Origin: an uncultured Collinsella sp.
Lineage (GTDB): Bacteria > Actinomycetota > Coriobacteriia > Coriobacteriales > Coriobacteriaceae
Direction: 5' to 3'
DNA: 64,000 nt
NCBI GenBank assembly: GCA_900541875.1
Contig: UQLF01000006.1
Coordinates: 1 to 64,000 of the forward strand
Part shown: one piece after another, positions 51,601 to 59,703 of the stretch
Layout: every line of letters begins with the position of its first letter
How positions within the stretch are numbered: position 1 is the stretch's first letter
The notes under the pieces: generated by a model
Seen by the model: the letters and a program-made list of their open reading frames with translations, nothing else
Databases searched by the model: none
Told to the model about the DNA's origin: nothing
Position numbers and translations under genes: made by a program

Positions 51601-51991
51601 CGTACCAGGTGGGACGGTTCTCACGGTGTTTGTAGACGGTGACCTGGAATGACGGCACCTCGGCGTAATCGTAGGTAACGCCCTCGCCGCCGGTGCGTCC
51701 CTGCGGTGCGCCCAAGCGGACCTCGGGCTGGCCTTCGATATTGCAGATAAAGCTGTACCAGATAAGACAGGGCTCGGTGCACTCAAGCTCTACGCTAAAT
51801 ATGCCGTCACCTTCGTGCGTCATGGGATACAGAGACTCACCGATCTCATCGACCCAGGTGCGCAGCGTAAGCGTTGCCTGCGCGGGATCGGCATCCTCTA
51901 GAATCACGGAGAGCGAAAGGGTAGTTCCTGTGGTCACAGCGCCAAACGGAGTGCGAAACTGCGGCAGACGGCTGTTGTATATCAATCTCAT
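48695..51991 (-). CDS. GH13 alpha-glucosidase/neopullulanase fused to GH77 4-alpha-glucanotransferase
   Basis: A 1098-aa cytoplasmic-looking enzyme (no signal peptide) with two complete catalytic units. Residues 1-125 are an N-terminal beta domain. Residues of about 130-640 form a GH13 barrel with Asp351 (GWRLDVAD), Glu380 (LLGEVWED) and Asp455 (LSSHDRPR). Residues of about 650-1098 form a GH77 MalQ-type domain with WQVLPVNPTDFFRSPY, Asp908 (RVRLDHFLGF), Glu954 (FIAEDLG) and Asp1003 (STHDTSTLAGW). It would both hydrolyse and disproportionate maltodextrins, linking starch-derived sugars to the glycogen genes upstream. The start has only a weak RBS. Confidence 0.9.
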   Translation of the reverse strand: MRLIYNSRLPQFRTPFGAVTTGTTLSLSVILEDADPAQATLTLRTWVDEIGESLYPMTHEGDGIFSVELECTEPCLIWYSFICNIEGQPEVRLGAPQGRTGGEGVTYDYAEVPSFQVTVYKHRENRPTWYERGMVYQIFPDRYARDEHWRERTLAEVEKPRNGIQRRMVEDWNEPPVYERAEDGSIKTWDFYGGSLKGIQEDLPRIAELGFTAIYLNPIFEAASNHRYDTADYTKIDPILGTEQDFTELCEAAEKLGISIILDGVFNHTGDDSIYFNRYGNYPGVGAWQSEDSPWRDAFYFHEDGSYDCWWGVGNMPAINESSELVRERLLGKDGVIRKWLRAGAHGWRLDVADELSDDFLTEIKKAVLAEKPDALLLGEVWEDASNKISYGHLRRYLQGSELDSAMDYPFRDMVIGFLMGYKNAYQAAEDIETLRENYPREALSCALNLLSSHDRPRIISVLGGGPDESQLPESERSKWRLDENSMGLAKSRFWLATLMQMTFPGVPSIYYGDEYGLEGLTDPGNRRTMPTKEDLHDFDTFAIVKNASAVRRALPFMVDGEIKAFALNDEVLAYSRTGKDGESATVIINRSLRNSHRLTIPALGECASDVISGHECEIHNGTVTLDLYPLGSSIIYHHAEQRLQEPLDHGAGVVCHITSVPTDDGKPGTIGAPTRRFIDHLAAMGMRYWQVLPVNPTDFFRSPYAGPSAFAGNIDLLPESHEELAADFETWKARGGEDADPLYTAFKHRNADWLEKYCVYMAVKKYFEGDSRHDWPADVARYNEHLIDDNRFHNEAELQAYMQYRFDLAWCELMNYAHKKGIEVIGDIPMYVSDDSADAWSEPENFWLSDTGKAIEISGAPPDNFAPEGQVWGNPTFRWDHMKQNGYSWWMDRLRRAFSLYDRVRLDHFLGFHSYFSIPAGKACADGRWLAGPGKDLFQTAYDELGPLNFIAEDLGYLTPGVRAMASTCGFPGMDVLEFSDYDVRCGVHPTPGKILYTSTHDTSTLAGWCTRSFAGGDEPSGVEFAAKLMSDALASDAPLVMMPLQDVLGLGDDARMNVPGVATGNWTWQADEADIAAAENKTAQLLRNNHRFWGEA

Positions 51992-52090
51992 AGTACGGTC
52001 CAGTTCAATAGAATCATGGCCAGCTGGCCATGGGCTTTACGCACAGGATGTAAGTATATCTGTTGTACACAGGCTGTATAAACAACATCC

Positions 52091-52133
52091 GTTTACCATC
52101 GGCGAACGGTTGTCCTAGAAAATCGTTTTACCA
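52091..52133 (-). promoter_or_regulatory. Two TGGTAAA sites upstream of the GH13-GH77 gene
   Basis: On the minus strand TGGTAAAACG (52133-52124) and TGGTAAACGG (52098-52089) form direct repeats about 35 bp apart. The 10-mer TGGTAAAACG is exactly repeated in the glgB upstream region at 62244-62253. They may be operators for a common sugar regulator. Confidence 0.4.
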
Positions 52134-52159
52134 CCCAAATTATTGCGATATTTAAAAAC

Positions 52160-52341
52160 GTCTATACCGATACTATTTGTAGCCAACCAAAAGTACTTCG
52201 GTTTACTACGATGAATTGGATGATCTCAACCACGGTCATTTTGATGATATTAAAACCGCAGGTAGAGGCGTTGCCAATTTCGTAGATTACTCGCCGTGGT
52301 CAGCCGGAGCCATTTTGTCGTAGTAAACCGGGCTTCTTTTT
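52160..52341 (+). ncRNA. Candidate structured RNA element B
   Basis: The outer arms CGGTTTACTACGA (52199-52211) and TCGTAGTAAACCG (52318-52330) are perfectly complementary. An inner stem CCACGG/CCGTGG (52230-52235 with 52294-52299) encloses the core TAAAACCGCAGGTAGA (52251-52266). A CTTCTTTTTTA run follows the right arm, like a terminator. The core and flanks match element A, but the arm sequences differ. It lies in the 433-bp gap between glgA and the GH13-GH77 gene, on the strand opposite to both. Confidence 0.45.
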
Positions 52342-52360
52342 TACTAGAGAAGTTCAACCA

Positions 52361-52396
52361 AGAAGAGGGCGCCTGGTTGGGGGCACCCTCTTTTGC
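52361..52396 (-). terminator. Terminator after glgA
   Basis: AAGAGGG pairs with CCCTCTT and GCC pairs with GGC inside. It lies 30-60 bp beyond the glgA stop. The T-run is better on the plus strand, so it may act in both directions. Confidence 0.65.
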
Positions 52397-52424
52397 GTTG
52401 AGGATTAAGTTTTAATCGTCCTGA

Positions 52425-54704
52425 CTAGTGACGCTTGCGGGCGGCCGTTGCCTTGCGGACGGATGTCTTCTTGGTCGGAGCCTTTTCCTCGGCCGGAGCG
52501 GCGGAGGAGACCGGAGTCTCCTTGGCGGGCTCGGGCTTGGCCTTTACCTCGGCTTTGGGCTCCTCTTTGGCAGTAGCGTGCTTAGTTTCTGCCTTGGGAG
52601 TTGTGGCCTTTGCCGTGGTCTTCTTGGCCGTCGTCGTGCGCTTTCGCGTGGTGGTCTTGGCGGCGGGCTTGGCCTCGACGGTTGCCTCAGCCTTGGACTC
52701 GGCGGGCGTCTCCTCGACTTTGGCGGCTGACTTTGCGGCTGCCTTGGTCGTGGCGACCTTCGTGGTCGTCGACTTCGTTGCCGTGGTCTTCTTGGCTGCC
52801 GTTGCCTTCTTGGCGGTCGCGGTCGCCTTCTTAGCAGCGGTCTTTGCCGGAACCTTGGCGGCCGGCTTGGCCTCAGCGACCTCGGTCTTTACCTCGGGAG
52901 CAGCCTCGGCTTCGGCGGCTTTCTTTGCAGTGGCGGTCGTGCGCTTGCGTGTGGGCGTTGCCTTGGCAGCAGTCGTCTTTGCTGCGGCGGTCTTGGTGGC
53001 GGCAGCCTTGGTTGTCGTAGCCTTCTTAGCGGTCGTCTTGCGGGTCGTGGTCTTCTTAGCTGCGGGCTTTGCAGCGGGCTTGACTTCGGCCTCTGCCTCA
53101 GGAGCAACCTCAGCCTTCACCTCAGGCTTGGTCTTTGCGGACTCAGCCTCAACCGGCTTCTCTTCGGCCTTGGGCTCCTCTGCGGCCACCGGCTCAGCAA
53201 CAGCCTCAGGCTCGTCGACAACCGACGCCGGCCTCTCAATCTCCGGATGCATAAAGAAGTACAGGTCCAGATACTTATCGGCCGAGCGCGTCCAGCTAAA
53301 GTCCTGGCTCATGGCCTGCGTGACCAGCTGGTTCCATGCGTCGCGGTTGTCCCAGAACAGACGCGCCGCGCGGAATACCGCATCGCCCATCTCGTCGCCG
53401 TTAAAGTTGCTAAACGAGAAGCCCGTGCCCTCGCCGGTAAACTCGTTGTACGGGATCACGGTGTCCTTCAGGCCGCCGGTCTCGCGCACGATGGGCAGGG
53501 TACCGTAGCGCATGGCGATGATCTGCGACAGGCCGCAGGGCTCAAACTTCGAAGGCATCAGGAACATGTCGGCGGCAGCATACATGCGCTGCGACAATGC
53601 CGGATCGAACTCGATGCGAGCCGCCATGGTGCCGGGGTACTTGTCCTGGAAGTAGCGCAGGCCGTCCTCGTAGTCGCGGTCGCCGGTGCCCAGCACCGCC
53701 ACCTGCACGCCGCCGGCCAGGATGCGGTCGAGCGCGTACATGACCAGGTCTAGGCCCTTCTGGCGCGTCAGACGCGTGACCATCACCATGAGCGGACGGT
53801 CGTCGCGAACCTCGAGCCCCAGCTCTTCCTGCAGCTTGGCCTTGCATACGGCCTTGCCGGAACGGTCCTCCACGGTGTAGTTGGCGGCAATGCGCTTGTC
53901 GGTCGCCGGGTCAAAGCCTGCGACGTCGATGCCATTTAAAATGCCCTGCAGCGCGTACGAACGCTCGCGCAGAACGCCGTCCAGGCCCTCGCCGAATTCG
54001 GACGTCTGGATCTCGTTGGCATAGGTGGGGCTCACCGTAGTGATGGCGTCGGCATAGCGCAGGGCGCCCAGCATGTAGTTGATGCTGCAGGCGTCGCAAC
54101 GCAGCTGCGAGGCGGCCGCGGGAATATGCGCCACACCCAGGATGTCCTCCATCACGGTGTCGCTAAACTGGCCCTGGAACGCCACGTTGTGGATCGAGAA
54201 TACGGTCTTAACGCGGTCATACAGCGGCAGGCCCTGGTAGAACTCGCGCAAAAACACGGGCGCCAGCGCCGTCTGCCAGTCGTTGCAGTGCAGGATGTCG
54301 CACTCAAAGCCGGCCGGCAGGTGCTGCAGGCTCTCGGTGATGGCCTTGGAGAAGAACGCAAAGCGCTCGCCGTCGTCAAAGAAGCCATACGGATAGTCGC
54401 GCGCAAAGTAGCGCTCGTTGTCGATGAACATATAGGTGACGCCGTCGTGCTCGAGCTTCTCGAGTCCGCAGTACTCGTTGCGCCAGCCCAGGCTCACGTA
54501 AAAGTCCGAGAAGTGCTCCATCTGCGCCTTGTACTCGTCCTTGATGGTGGCGTACTTGGGCACCATCACGATGACTTCGGCGCCGGCGCGCACAAGTGCC
54601 GTAGGCAGCGAGCCCGCCACGTCGCCCAGGCCACCGGTCTTTACAAACGGCGCGCACTCGGCCGAGGCAAACACGATCTGCATCTTTTTGCTGGAATCAG
54701 CCAT
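52425..54704 (-). CDS. glgA: Glycogen synthase with histone-H1-like C-terminal tail
   Basis: GlgA transfers glucose from ADP-glucose to the growing glycogen chain. Residues 1-486 form a complete GT5 enzyme (FASAECAPFVKTGGLGDVAG, HCNDWQTALAP, FSIHNVAFQG, MPSKFEPCGLSQ). Residues 487-759 (273 aa) form a disordered tail almost entirely of Ala, Lys, Thr, Glu, Pro and Val. In it, basic blocks starting KPAAK (KKTTTRK, KKATATAKK, TTTRKRTTTAKK) alternate with acidic EPKAEE-like spacers. Ordinary GlgA ends near 480 aa. The start at 54704 has GGGAGA upstream. It is the last gene of the glg operon. Confidence 0.93.
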   Translation of the reverse strand: MADSSKKMQIVFASAECAPFVKTGGLGDVAGSLPTALVRAGAEVIVMVPKYATIKDEYKAQMEHFSDFYVSLGWRNEYCGLEKLEHDGVTYMFIDNERYFARDYPYGFFDDGERFAFFSKAITESLQHLPAGFECDILHCNDWQTALAPVFLREFYQGLPLYDRVKTVFSIHNVAFQGQFSDTVMEDILGVAHIPAAASQLRCDACSINYMLGALRYADAITTVSPTYANEIQTSEFGEGLDGVLRERSYALQGILNGIDVAGFDPATDKRIAANYTVEDRSGKAVCKAKLQEELGLEVRDDRPLMVMVTRLTRQKGLDLVMYALDRILAGGVQVAVLGTGDRDYEDGLRYFQDKYPGTMAARIEFDPALSQRMYAAADMFLMPSKFEPCGLSQIIAMRYGTLPIVRETGGLKDTVIPYNEFTGEGTGFSFSNFNGDEMGDAVFRAARLFWDNRDAWNQLVTQAMSQDFSWTRSADKYLDLYFFMHPEIERPASVVDEPEAVAEPVAAEEPKAEEKPVEAESAKTKPEVKAEVAPEAEAEVKPAAKPAAKKTTTRKTTAKKATTTKAAATKTAAAKTTAAKATPTRKRTTATAKKAAEAEAAPEVKTEVAEAKPAAKVPAKTAAKKATATAKKATAAKKTTATKSTTTKVATTKAAAKSAAKVEETPAESKAEATVEAKPAAKTTTRKRTTTAKKTTAKATTPKAETKHATAKEEPKAEVKAKPEPAKETPVSSAAPAEEKAPTKKTSVRKATAARKRH

Positions 54705-54793
54705 ATTGTCTCCCTGTTGCAATTCGAGAATAGCCGCCTGGCGCAAACCGGGCGGCTATTCTACGTGTTACGAGCGATGTTGCGGTGCCAAAG

Positions 54794-55921
54794 CTAGCTC
54801 GCGTTGGTGATATCAGAAGTTAATGGGGCCTTTCCCAGCACCAGGATGTTCTCGGGCGTGCCGCGAAGCTCGGTGTTGGTGGGAACCACGTTGTTCTTGT
54901 CCAGGATGGCATTCTCAACGCGGGCGCCGCTCTTGATGACGCAGCTCTGGTTGATGATCGAGTTGGTCACCGAGGCGCCTTCCTCGACCACGACGCCGCG
55001 CGACAGGATCGAGTTGCGCACGGTGCCCTTGATGATGCAGCCGGCCGAGATGATCGAGTTGCAGGCGTGGCTGCCGGTCGCGTAACGCGAAGGCGGCACG
55101 TCGTGGGCTTTGGTCAGGATCGGGCGCTCGGGGTCAAAGAGCTGGTCGGCCACGGTCTGGTCGAGCAGGTCCATGCTGCGGCGATACAGCGACTTCTCGC
55201 TAAACACGCCCACGACTTCGCCCTTGTACTCGTAGCTGCACACGTCGATGTTGCCAAAGTCGCCCTGGAGTGCCTCGAGCAGGTCCAGATAGTCGGCGGC
55301 CTGGTAGTGGTCGATGATCTCGAGCAGCGTCTCGCGGTTGACGATGCAGCAGTCCATAGACGCGTTGTCGCCGTACACGACGCCGGCGCTCACGCCCGTC
55401 AGGCGGCCGTTCTCGTTGATCTGCAGTTTGGTCTCGTCATCGACGTTGTGCGTGGCCTTGCAGTACACCACGGTCATCTGGGCACCGGAGTTCTCGTGCG
55501 CGTCGATGATGGTGTTGAGGTCCATGTTAAAGATGATGTTGGTGCCCATCATCACAACATAGGGCTTGTCCGAGCGCTGGAACAGCGTCTTGTTGGAGAT
55601 GATGTCGCGCAGCAGGAAGCGCATGCCGCCTTTGGTGGTGCCATACGCGTTGCCGGGCACCATGAACAGGCCGCCCTTCTTGCGGTCCAGGCCCCAGTCC
55701 TTGCCCGAGCCCACGTGGTCGATCAGCGAGCGGTAGTTGCCCGGCATGACGACGCCGACGGTCTTAATGCCGGCATTCATCATGTTGGACAGCGGGAAAT
55801 CGATCAGGCGGTAGCGGCCCAGAAACGGAACGGACGCGATGGGGCGATCCTTGAGCAGCACGCTGCCGTAGGTCGAAGAGTAGTTAGCGGTGATATAACC
55901 GATGGCCTTGCGATTGATCAT
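54794..55921 (-). CDS. glgD: GlgD-type ADP-glucose pyrophosphorylase subunit
   Basis: A 375-aa homologue of GlgC in which the N-terminal GGxGxRL nucleotide loop is replaced by ITANYSSTYGSVLLKDRP, as in the non-catalytic GlgD subunits of Firmicutes. The left-handed beta-helix domain is retained (ILSRGVVVEEGASVTNSI). It is likely to pair with GlgC to raise its activity. The start at 55921 follows AAGGGGG, 4 nt after the glgC stop. Confidence 0.9.
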   Translation of the reverse strand: MINRKAIGYITANYSSTYGSVLLKDRPIASVPFLGRYRLIDFPLSNMMNAGIKTVGVVMPGNYRSLIDHVGSGKDWGLDRKKGGLFMVPGNAYGTTKGGMRFLLRDIISNKTLFQRSDKPYVVMMGTNIIFNMDLNTIIDAHENSGAQMTVVYCKATHNVDDETKLQINENGRLTGVSAGVVYGDNASMDCCIVNRETLLEIIDHYQAADYLDLLEALQGDFGNIDVCSYEYKGEVVGVFSEKSLYRRSMDLLDQTVADQLFDPERPILTKAHDVPPSRYATGSHACNSIISAGCIIKGTVRNSILSRGVVVEEGASVTNSIINQSCVIKSGARVENAILDKNNVVPTNTELRGTPENILVLGKAPLTSDITNAS

Positions 55922-55925
55922 CGGA

Positions 55926-57074
55926 TCATTCCCCCTTCCCGATAACGACGTCATTTCCAACGACGGCCGTATCCTTGGTGGTATCGACAGAGCCGAGCTT
56001 CACGCCCTCTTCGACCGTGGAGTTCTCGCCCAAAATAGCGCGGCAGATGTGCGCGCCGCTCTTAACGTGCGCACCCGGCAGCAGCACGGAGTCCTCGACC
56101 ACGGCTCGCTCCTCGATGATGACATCGGTCGAAAGGATCGAGTGGCGAGCGGTGCCGTAGATCTTGCAGCCGTTGGAGACCAGGCAGTCGTCCAGGCGGC
56201 CGTCCGGGCCAATGTAGTGCGGCGGACGCGTGGTGATGTTGGACATGATGGGGAAGTGCTTGTCAAACAGATCGAACTCGGGGTTGTTGCCCAACAGGTC
56301 CATCGAGGTCTCGTGGAAGCTGGCGATGGTGCCGACGTCCTTCCAAAAGCCGTGGAACTCGTAGCTGTACAGGCGCTTGCCCTCGCCGAGCAGTTTGGGG
56401 ATGATGTCCTTGCCAAAGTCGTGGCTCGAGCGCTGGTCCAGAGCGTCCTCCTCGAGCGCCTCGATCAGCACGTCGGCCGAGAAGATGTAGATGCCCATGG
56501 ACGCGAGATTCGAATCGGGCTTATCGGGCTTCTCGGTGAACTTGATGATGCGGCCGTCCTCGGGGTCGGTGGTCAGGATGCCAAAGCGGCTGGCCTCCTC
56601 CCAAGGCACGGGCATAACGCTCACCGTAAGGTCGGCGTTGTTCTCAATGTGCGTCTTGAGCATCTTGCGGTAGTCCATGCGATACAGGTGATCGCCCGAA
56701 AGAATCAGGACGTACTTGGGGTCGTTGGCCTTGATGTAGTCCAGGTTCTGCGTAATGGCGTCGGCCGTGCCCGCATACCAGGCGCCGCCGGTCTGCGTCT
56801 CGTACGGCGGCAGGATCGACACGCCACCGTCGCGGCTGTCCAGATCCCACGCCTCGCCGGAGCCCACATAGGCATGCAGCAGGTAGGGGCGATACTGCGT
56901 CAGAACGCCCACCGTGTCGATACCCGAGTTGGAGCAGTTGGACAGCGAAAAGTCGATAATGCGGAACTTACCACCAAAGCTAACCGCCGGCTTAGCGATC
57001 TTTTGGGTGAGTGCCCCCAATCGGCTGCCCTGTCCTCCTGCGAGGAGCATCGCGATGCATTCTTTCTTACTCAT
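55926..57074 (-). CDS. glgC: Glucose-1-phosphate adenylyltransferase (catalytic subunit)
   Basis: GlgC makes ADP-glucose from glucose 1-phosphate and ATP. The 382-aa protein has the intact nucleotide loop [53 protein letters not shown] and FTEKPDKP, followed by a beta-helix domain. AAGGAG precedes the ATG. Gene order glgP-glgC-glgD-glgA argues for a single pathway operon. Confidence 0.95.
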   Translation of the reverse strand: MSKKECIAMLLAGGQGSRLGALTQKIAKPAVSFGGKFRIIDFSLSNCSNSGIDTVGVLTQYRPYLLHAYVGSGEAWDLDSRDGGVSILPPYETQTGGAWYAGTADAITQNLDYIKANDPKYVLILSGDHLYRMDYRKMLKTHIENNADLTVSVMPVPWEEASRFGILTTDPEDGRIIKFTEKPDKPDSNLASMGIYIFSADVLIEALEEDALDQRSSHDFGKDIIPKLLGEGKRLYSYEFHGFWKDVGTIASFHETSMDLLGNNPEFDLFDKHFPIMSNITTRPPHYIGPDGRLDDCLVSNGCKIYGTARHSILSTDVIIEERAVVEDSVLLPGAHVKSGAHICRAILGENSTVEEGVKLGSVDTTKDTAVVGNDVVIGKGE

Positions 57075-57182
57075 CGATTTCTCCTTCTGTCATCGATGTT
57101 CTTAAACCCATTAGCGACGGGCGCGGCGCTCGGTCGCGCCCGTCGAGTAATGCCGTGCTGGCATAAGGGAGCTCACGCGCCT

Positions 57183-59609
57183 TTACGCGTGCCAGATCTC
57201 GTCGCGGTACTCGCGAATGGTGCGGTCGCTCGAGAACCAGCCGCTCGAGGCGGTGTTGAGCAGCGCCTTGCGGTTCCAGGTCTCCTGGTCGCCGTAGCTG
57301 CCGGTGAGTTTCTCCCACGCATCCACGTAGCTGCGGAAGTCTGCCATGACTAGGTCGGGGTCGTTGTTGTTCATGAGCTCGTTGTAGATGCTCTCGAAGT
57401 TGCCCGAAAGACCCGCAAAGGTGTTGTCCTTGAGCTCGTCCATCACGCGGCCCAGACGCTCGCGATCGTTGTTGAGGGTATCCCACGCAAAGTAGCTGTT
57501 GGATGCCCAGAGCTGGTCGACCTCGGGAGCGGTCAGGCCAAAGATGGCCTCGTTCTCGCGGCCGGCCAGGTCTGCGATCTCGATGTTGGCGCCGTCGAGG
57601 GTGCCCAGCGTAATGGCGCCGTTCATCATGAGCTTCATGTTGGACGTGCCCGAGGCCTCCTTACCGGCCGTGGAGATCTGCTCCGAGATCTCGGCGGCGG
57701 GGTAGATAAGCTGGGCGTTGCTCACGCGGAAGTTGGGGATAAAGCAGACCTTCATGACCTCGTTCACGCGGGCGTCGTTGTTGATGACCTCGGCGACGGA
57801 GTTGATCAGGCGGATGGTCTCCTTGGCAAAGGTGTAGCTCGAGGCAGCCTTGCCGCTAAAGATGAAGGTCGTCGGCGTCACGTGGAAGTTGGGATCGGCG
57901 ATGCGACGGTTGTAGATGTCCATCACCTTCATGATGTTCATGAGCTGGCGCTTGTAGGCATGGAAGCGCTTCACCTGGACATCGAAGACGGTGTTGGGGT
58001 CGATGACCAGACCGGTCTCGGCCTTAACGTAGGCGGCCAGACGCTCCTTGTTGGCGCGCTTGGAGGCGCCCACGGCCTTCAGGAACTCGGCGTCGTTCTG
58101 GAACTCCTTGAGCTTCTCCAACTCAAAGGCGTCCTTCAGCCAGCCATCGCCAATGGCCTCGGTCACGAGCTTGGCATAGGTGGGGTTGGCCTCGGCAAAG
58201 AAACGACGGTGTGAGATGCCGTTGGTCTTGTTGTTGAACTTCTCGGGCGTCAGGGCGTAGAAGTCCTTGAGCACGATGTTCTTGATGATGTCGGAGTGGA
58301 TCTTGGCCACGCCGTTGACGCTATGGCTGCAGATCACAGACAAGTTGGCCATGCGAATCTCGCCGTCCCACAGAATGGCAGTCTGGCGCAGACGCTCCTG
58401 CCAGCCCTCCTGCGTGGTGTCGAACGACTCGTGCCAACGACGGCTGATCTCGTCGATGATCTGGTACACGCGGGGGAGGAGCTTGGAGAACGTGCCGATG
58501 GGCCACTTCTCCAGAGCCTCGGGCAGGATGGTGTGGTTGGTGTAGCTCACGACCTGCGTCACGATATTCCAGGCGTCGTCCCACTCGAGCTTCTTCTCAT
58601 CGATCAGGATGCGCATGAGCTCGGGGCCGCACATGGCGGGGTGCGTGTCGTTGGTGTGGATGGCCACAAACTGCGGCAGCAGCTCCCAGTTCGCGCCGTG
58701 CTCCTTCTCAAAGGTGTCGAGCAGGCTGTAGATGCCGGCTGATACAAACAGGTACTCCTGCTTCAGGCGCAGCAGACGGCCGTGCTCGCCGGCGTCGTTG
58801 GGGTAGAGGATGGCGCTGATGGCCTCGGCCTCGGCGCGCTCGGCATCGGCCAGGGCGTAGTCGCCGCGGTTGAAGGCCTCAAGGTCGAAGTGCTCCTCGA
58901 CCGGCTCGGCGGCCCAGACGCGCAGCTTGTTGACGGTCTCGCCGGCATAGCCCACCACGGGGATGTCGTAGGGGACAGCCAGGATGTCCTGCGTGTCCAC
59001 CGTGCGGTAGAACGTGCGGCCGTTCTCTTCAAAGCCCTCGACGTGGCCACCAAACTTGATGGTCACGGCCTTGTCCTGACGGCGGACCTCCCAGGGATAG
59101 CCGTGGGTGAGCCACTCGTCGGTGGCCTCGACCTGGCTGCCGTTGACGATCTCCTGCTTAAACAGGCCGTAGCGGTAGCGCATGCCGTTGCCGTAGCCGG
59201 CAATGCCCTCGGCTGCCATGGAATCTAGGAAGCATGCCGCCAGACGGCCCAGGCCACCGTTTCCCAGCGCCGGATCGGGCTCCTGGTTCTCGATGACGGA
59301 CAGGTCGAAGCCCATGTCGTCTAGTGCCTCGGCGACCATGTCGCGCACGCCAAAGTTGAGCAGGTAGTTGTCGAGCAGGCGGCCGATCAAAAACTCGATC
59401 GAGAAGTAGTACACGCGCTTCTTGCCCTCGGCGGCCGCACGGGCGTCGCTCTTGGTGGCAACGGTGCGGGCCTTCTCGGCCACGAGCTTGGCCAGGGCGT
59501 TAAAGCGGTCGAGGTCGCTGGCGGTCTCGACGCTCTTGCCGCTGATGCTCATGACGGCATCGCGATAGAGCTCGGTAAACTCCTGCTTGTTGTCGAAGAT
59601 CCTATTCAT
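57183..59609 (-). CDS. glgP: Glycogen/maltodextrin phosphorylase
   Basis: An 808-aa GT35 phosphorylase that releases glucose 1-phosphate. It has NGGLGRLAACFLDS (near residue 115), TNDTHPAM, TNHTILPEALEKWP, and the PLP-binding region EASGTSNMKLMMNGAITLGT. The length is full. GAAAGGAA precedes the ATG. It is encoded between glgB and glgC, so synthesis and breakdown genes are cotranscribed. Confidence 0.95.
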   Translation of the reverse strand: MNRIFDNKQEFTELYRDAVMSISGKSVETASDLDRFNALAKLVAEKARTVATKSDARAAAEGKKRVYYFSIEFLIGRLLDNYLLNFGVRDMVAEALDDMGFDLSVIENQEPDPALGNGGLGRLAACFLDSMAAEGIAGYGNGMRYRYGLFKQEIVNGSQVEATDEWLTHGYPWEVRRQDKAVTIKFGGHVEGFEENGRTFYRTVDTQDILAVPYDIPVVGYAGETVNKLRVWAAEPVEEHFDLEAFNRGDYALADAERAEAEAISAILYPNDAGEHGRLLRLKQEYLFVSAGIYSLLDTFEKEHGANWELLPQFVAIHTNDTHPAMCGPELMRILIDEKKLEWDDAWNIVTQVVSYTNHTILPEALEKWPIGTFSKLLPRVYQIIDEISRRWHESFDTTQEGWQERLRQTAILWDGEIRMANLSVICSHSVNGVAKIHSDIIKNIVLKDFYALTPEKFNNKTNGISHRRFFAEANPTYAKLVTEAIGDGWLKDAFELEKLKEFQNDAEFLKAVGASKRANKERLAAYVKAETGLVIDPNTVFDVQVKRFHAYKRQLMNIMKVMDIYNRRIADPNFHVTPTTFIFSGKAASSYTFAKETIRLINSVAEVINNDARVNEVMKVCFIPNFRVSNAQLIYPAAEISEQISTAGKEASGTSNMKLMMNGAITLGTLDGANIEIADLAGRENEAIFGLTAPEVDQLWASNSYFAWDTLNNDRERLGRVMDELKDNTFAGLSGNFESIYNELMNNNDPDLVMADFRSYVDAWEKLTGSYGDQETWNRKALLNTASSGWFSSDRTIREYRDEIWHA

Positions 59610-59703
59610 ACGTTCCTTTCCCCCGGGGATGTTTCTCCCGGAACGGTTATGACTTGTATCCTACGCCCCTGCGGGGCGGGTAATTACAGTGGTAACGGCT
59701 TTG

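Noticed and set aside
52425..53246. Repetitive DNA in the glgA tail as a possible CRISPR array or assembly repeat
   Set aside because: The repeats are irregular, in frame, and code for a compositionally biased but continuous protein tail. No spacer-repeat periodicity is present.
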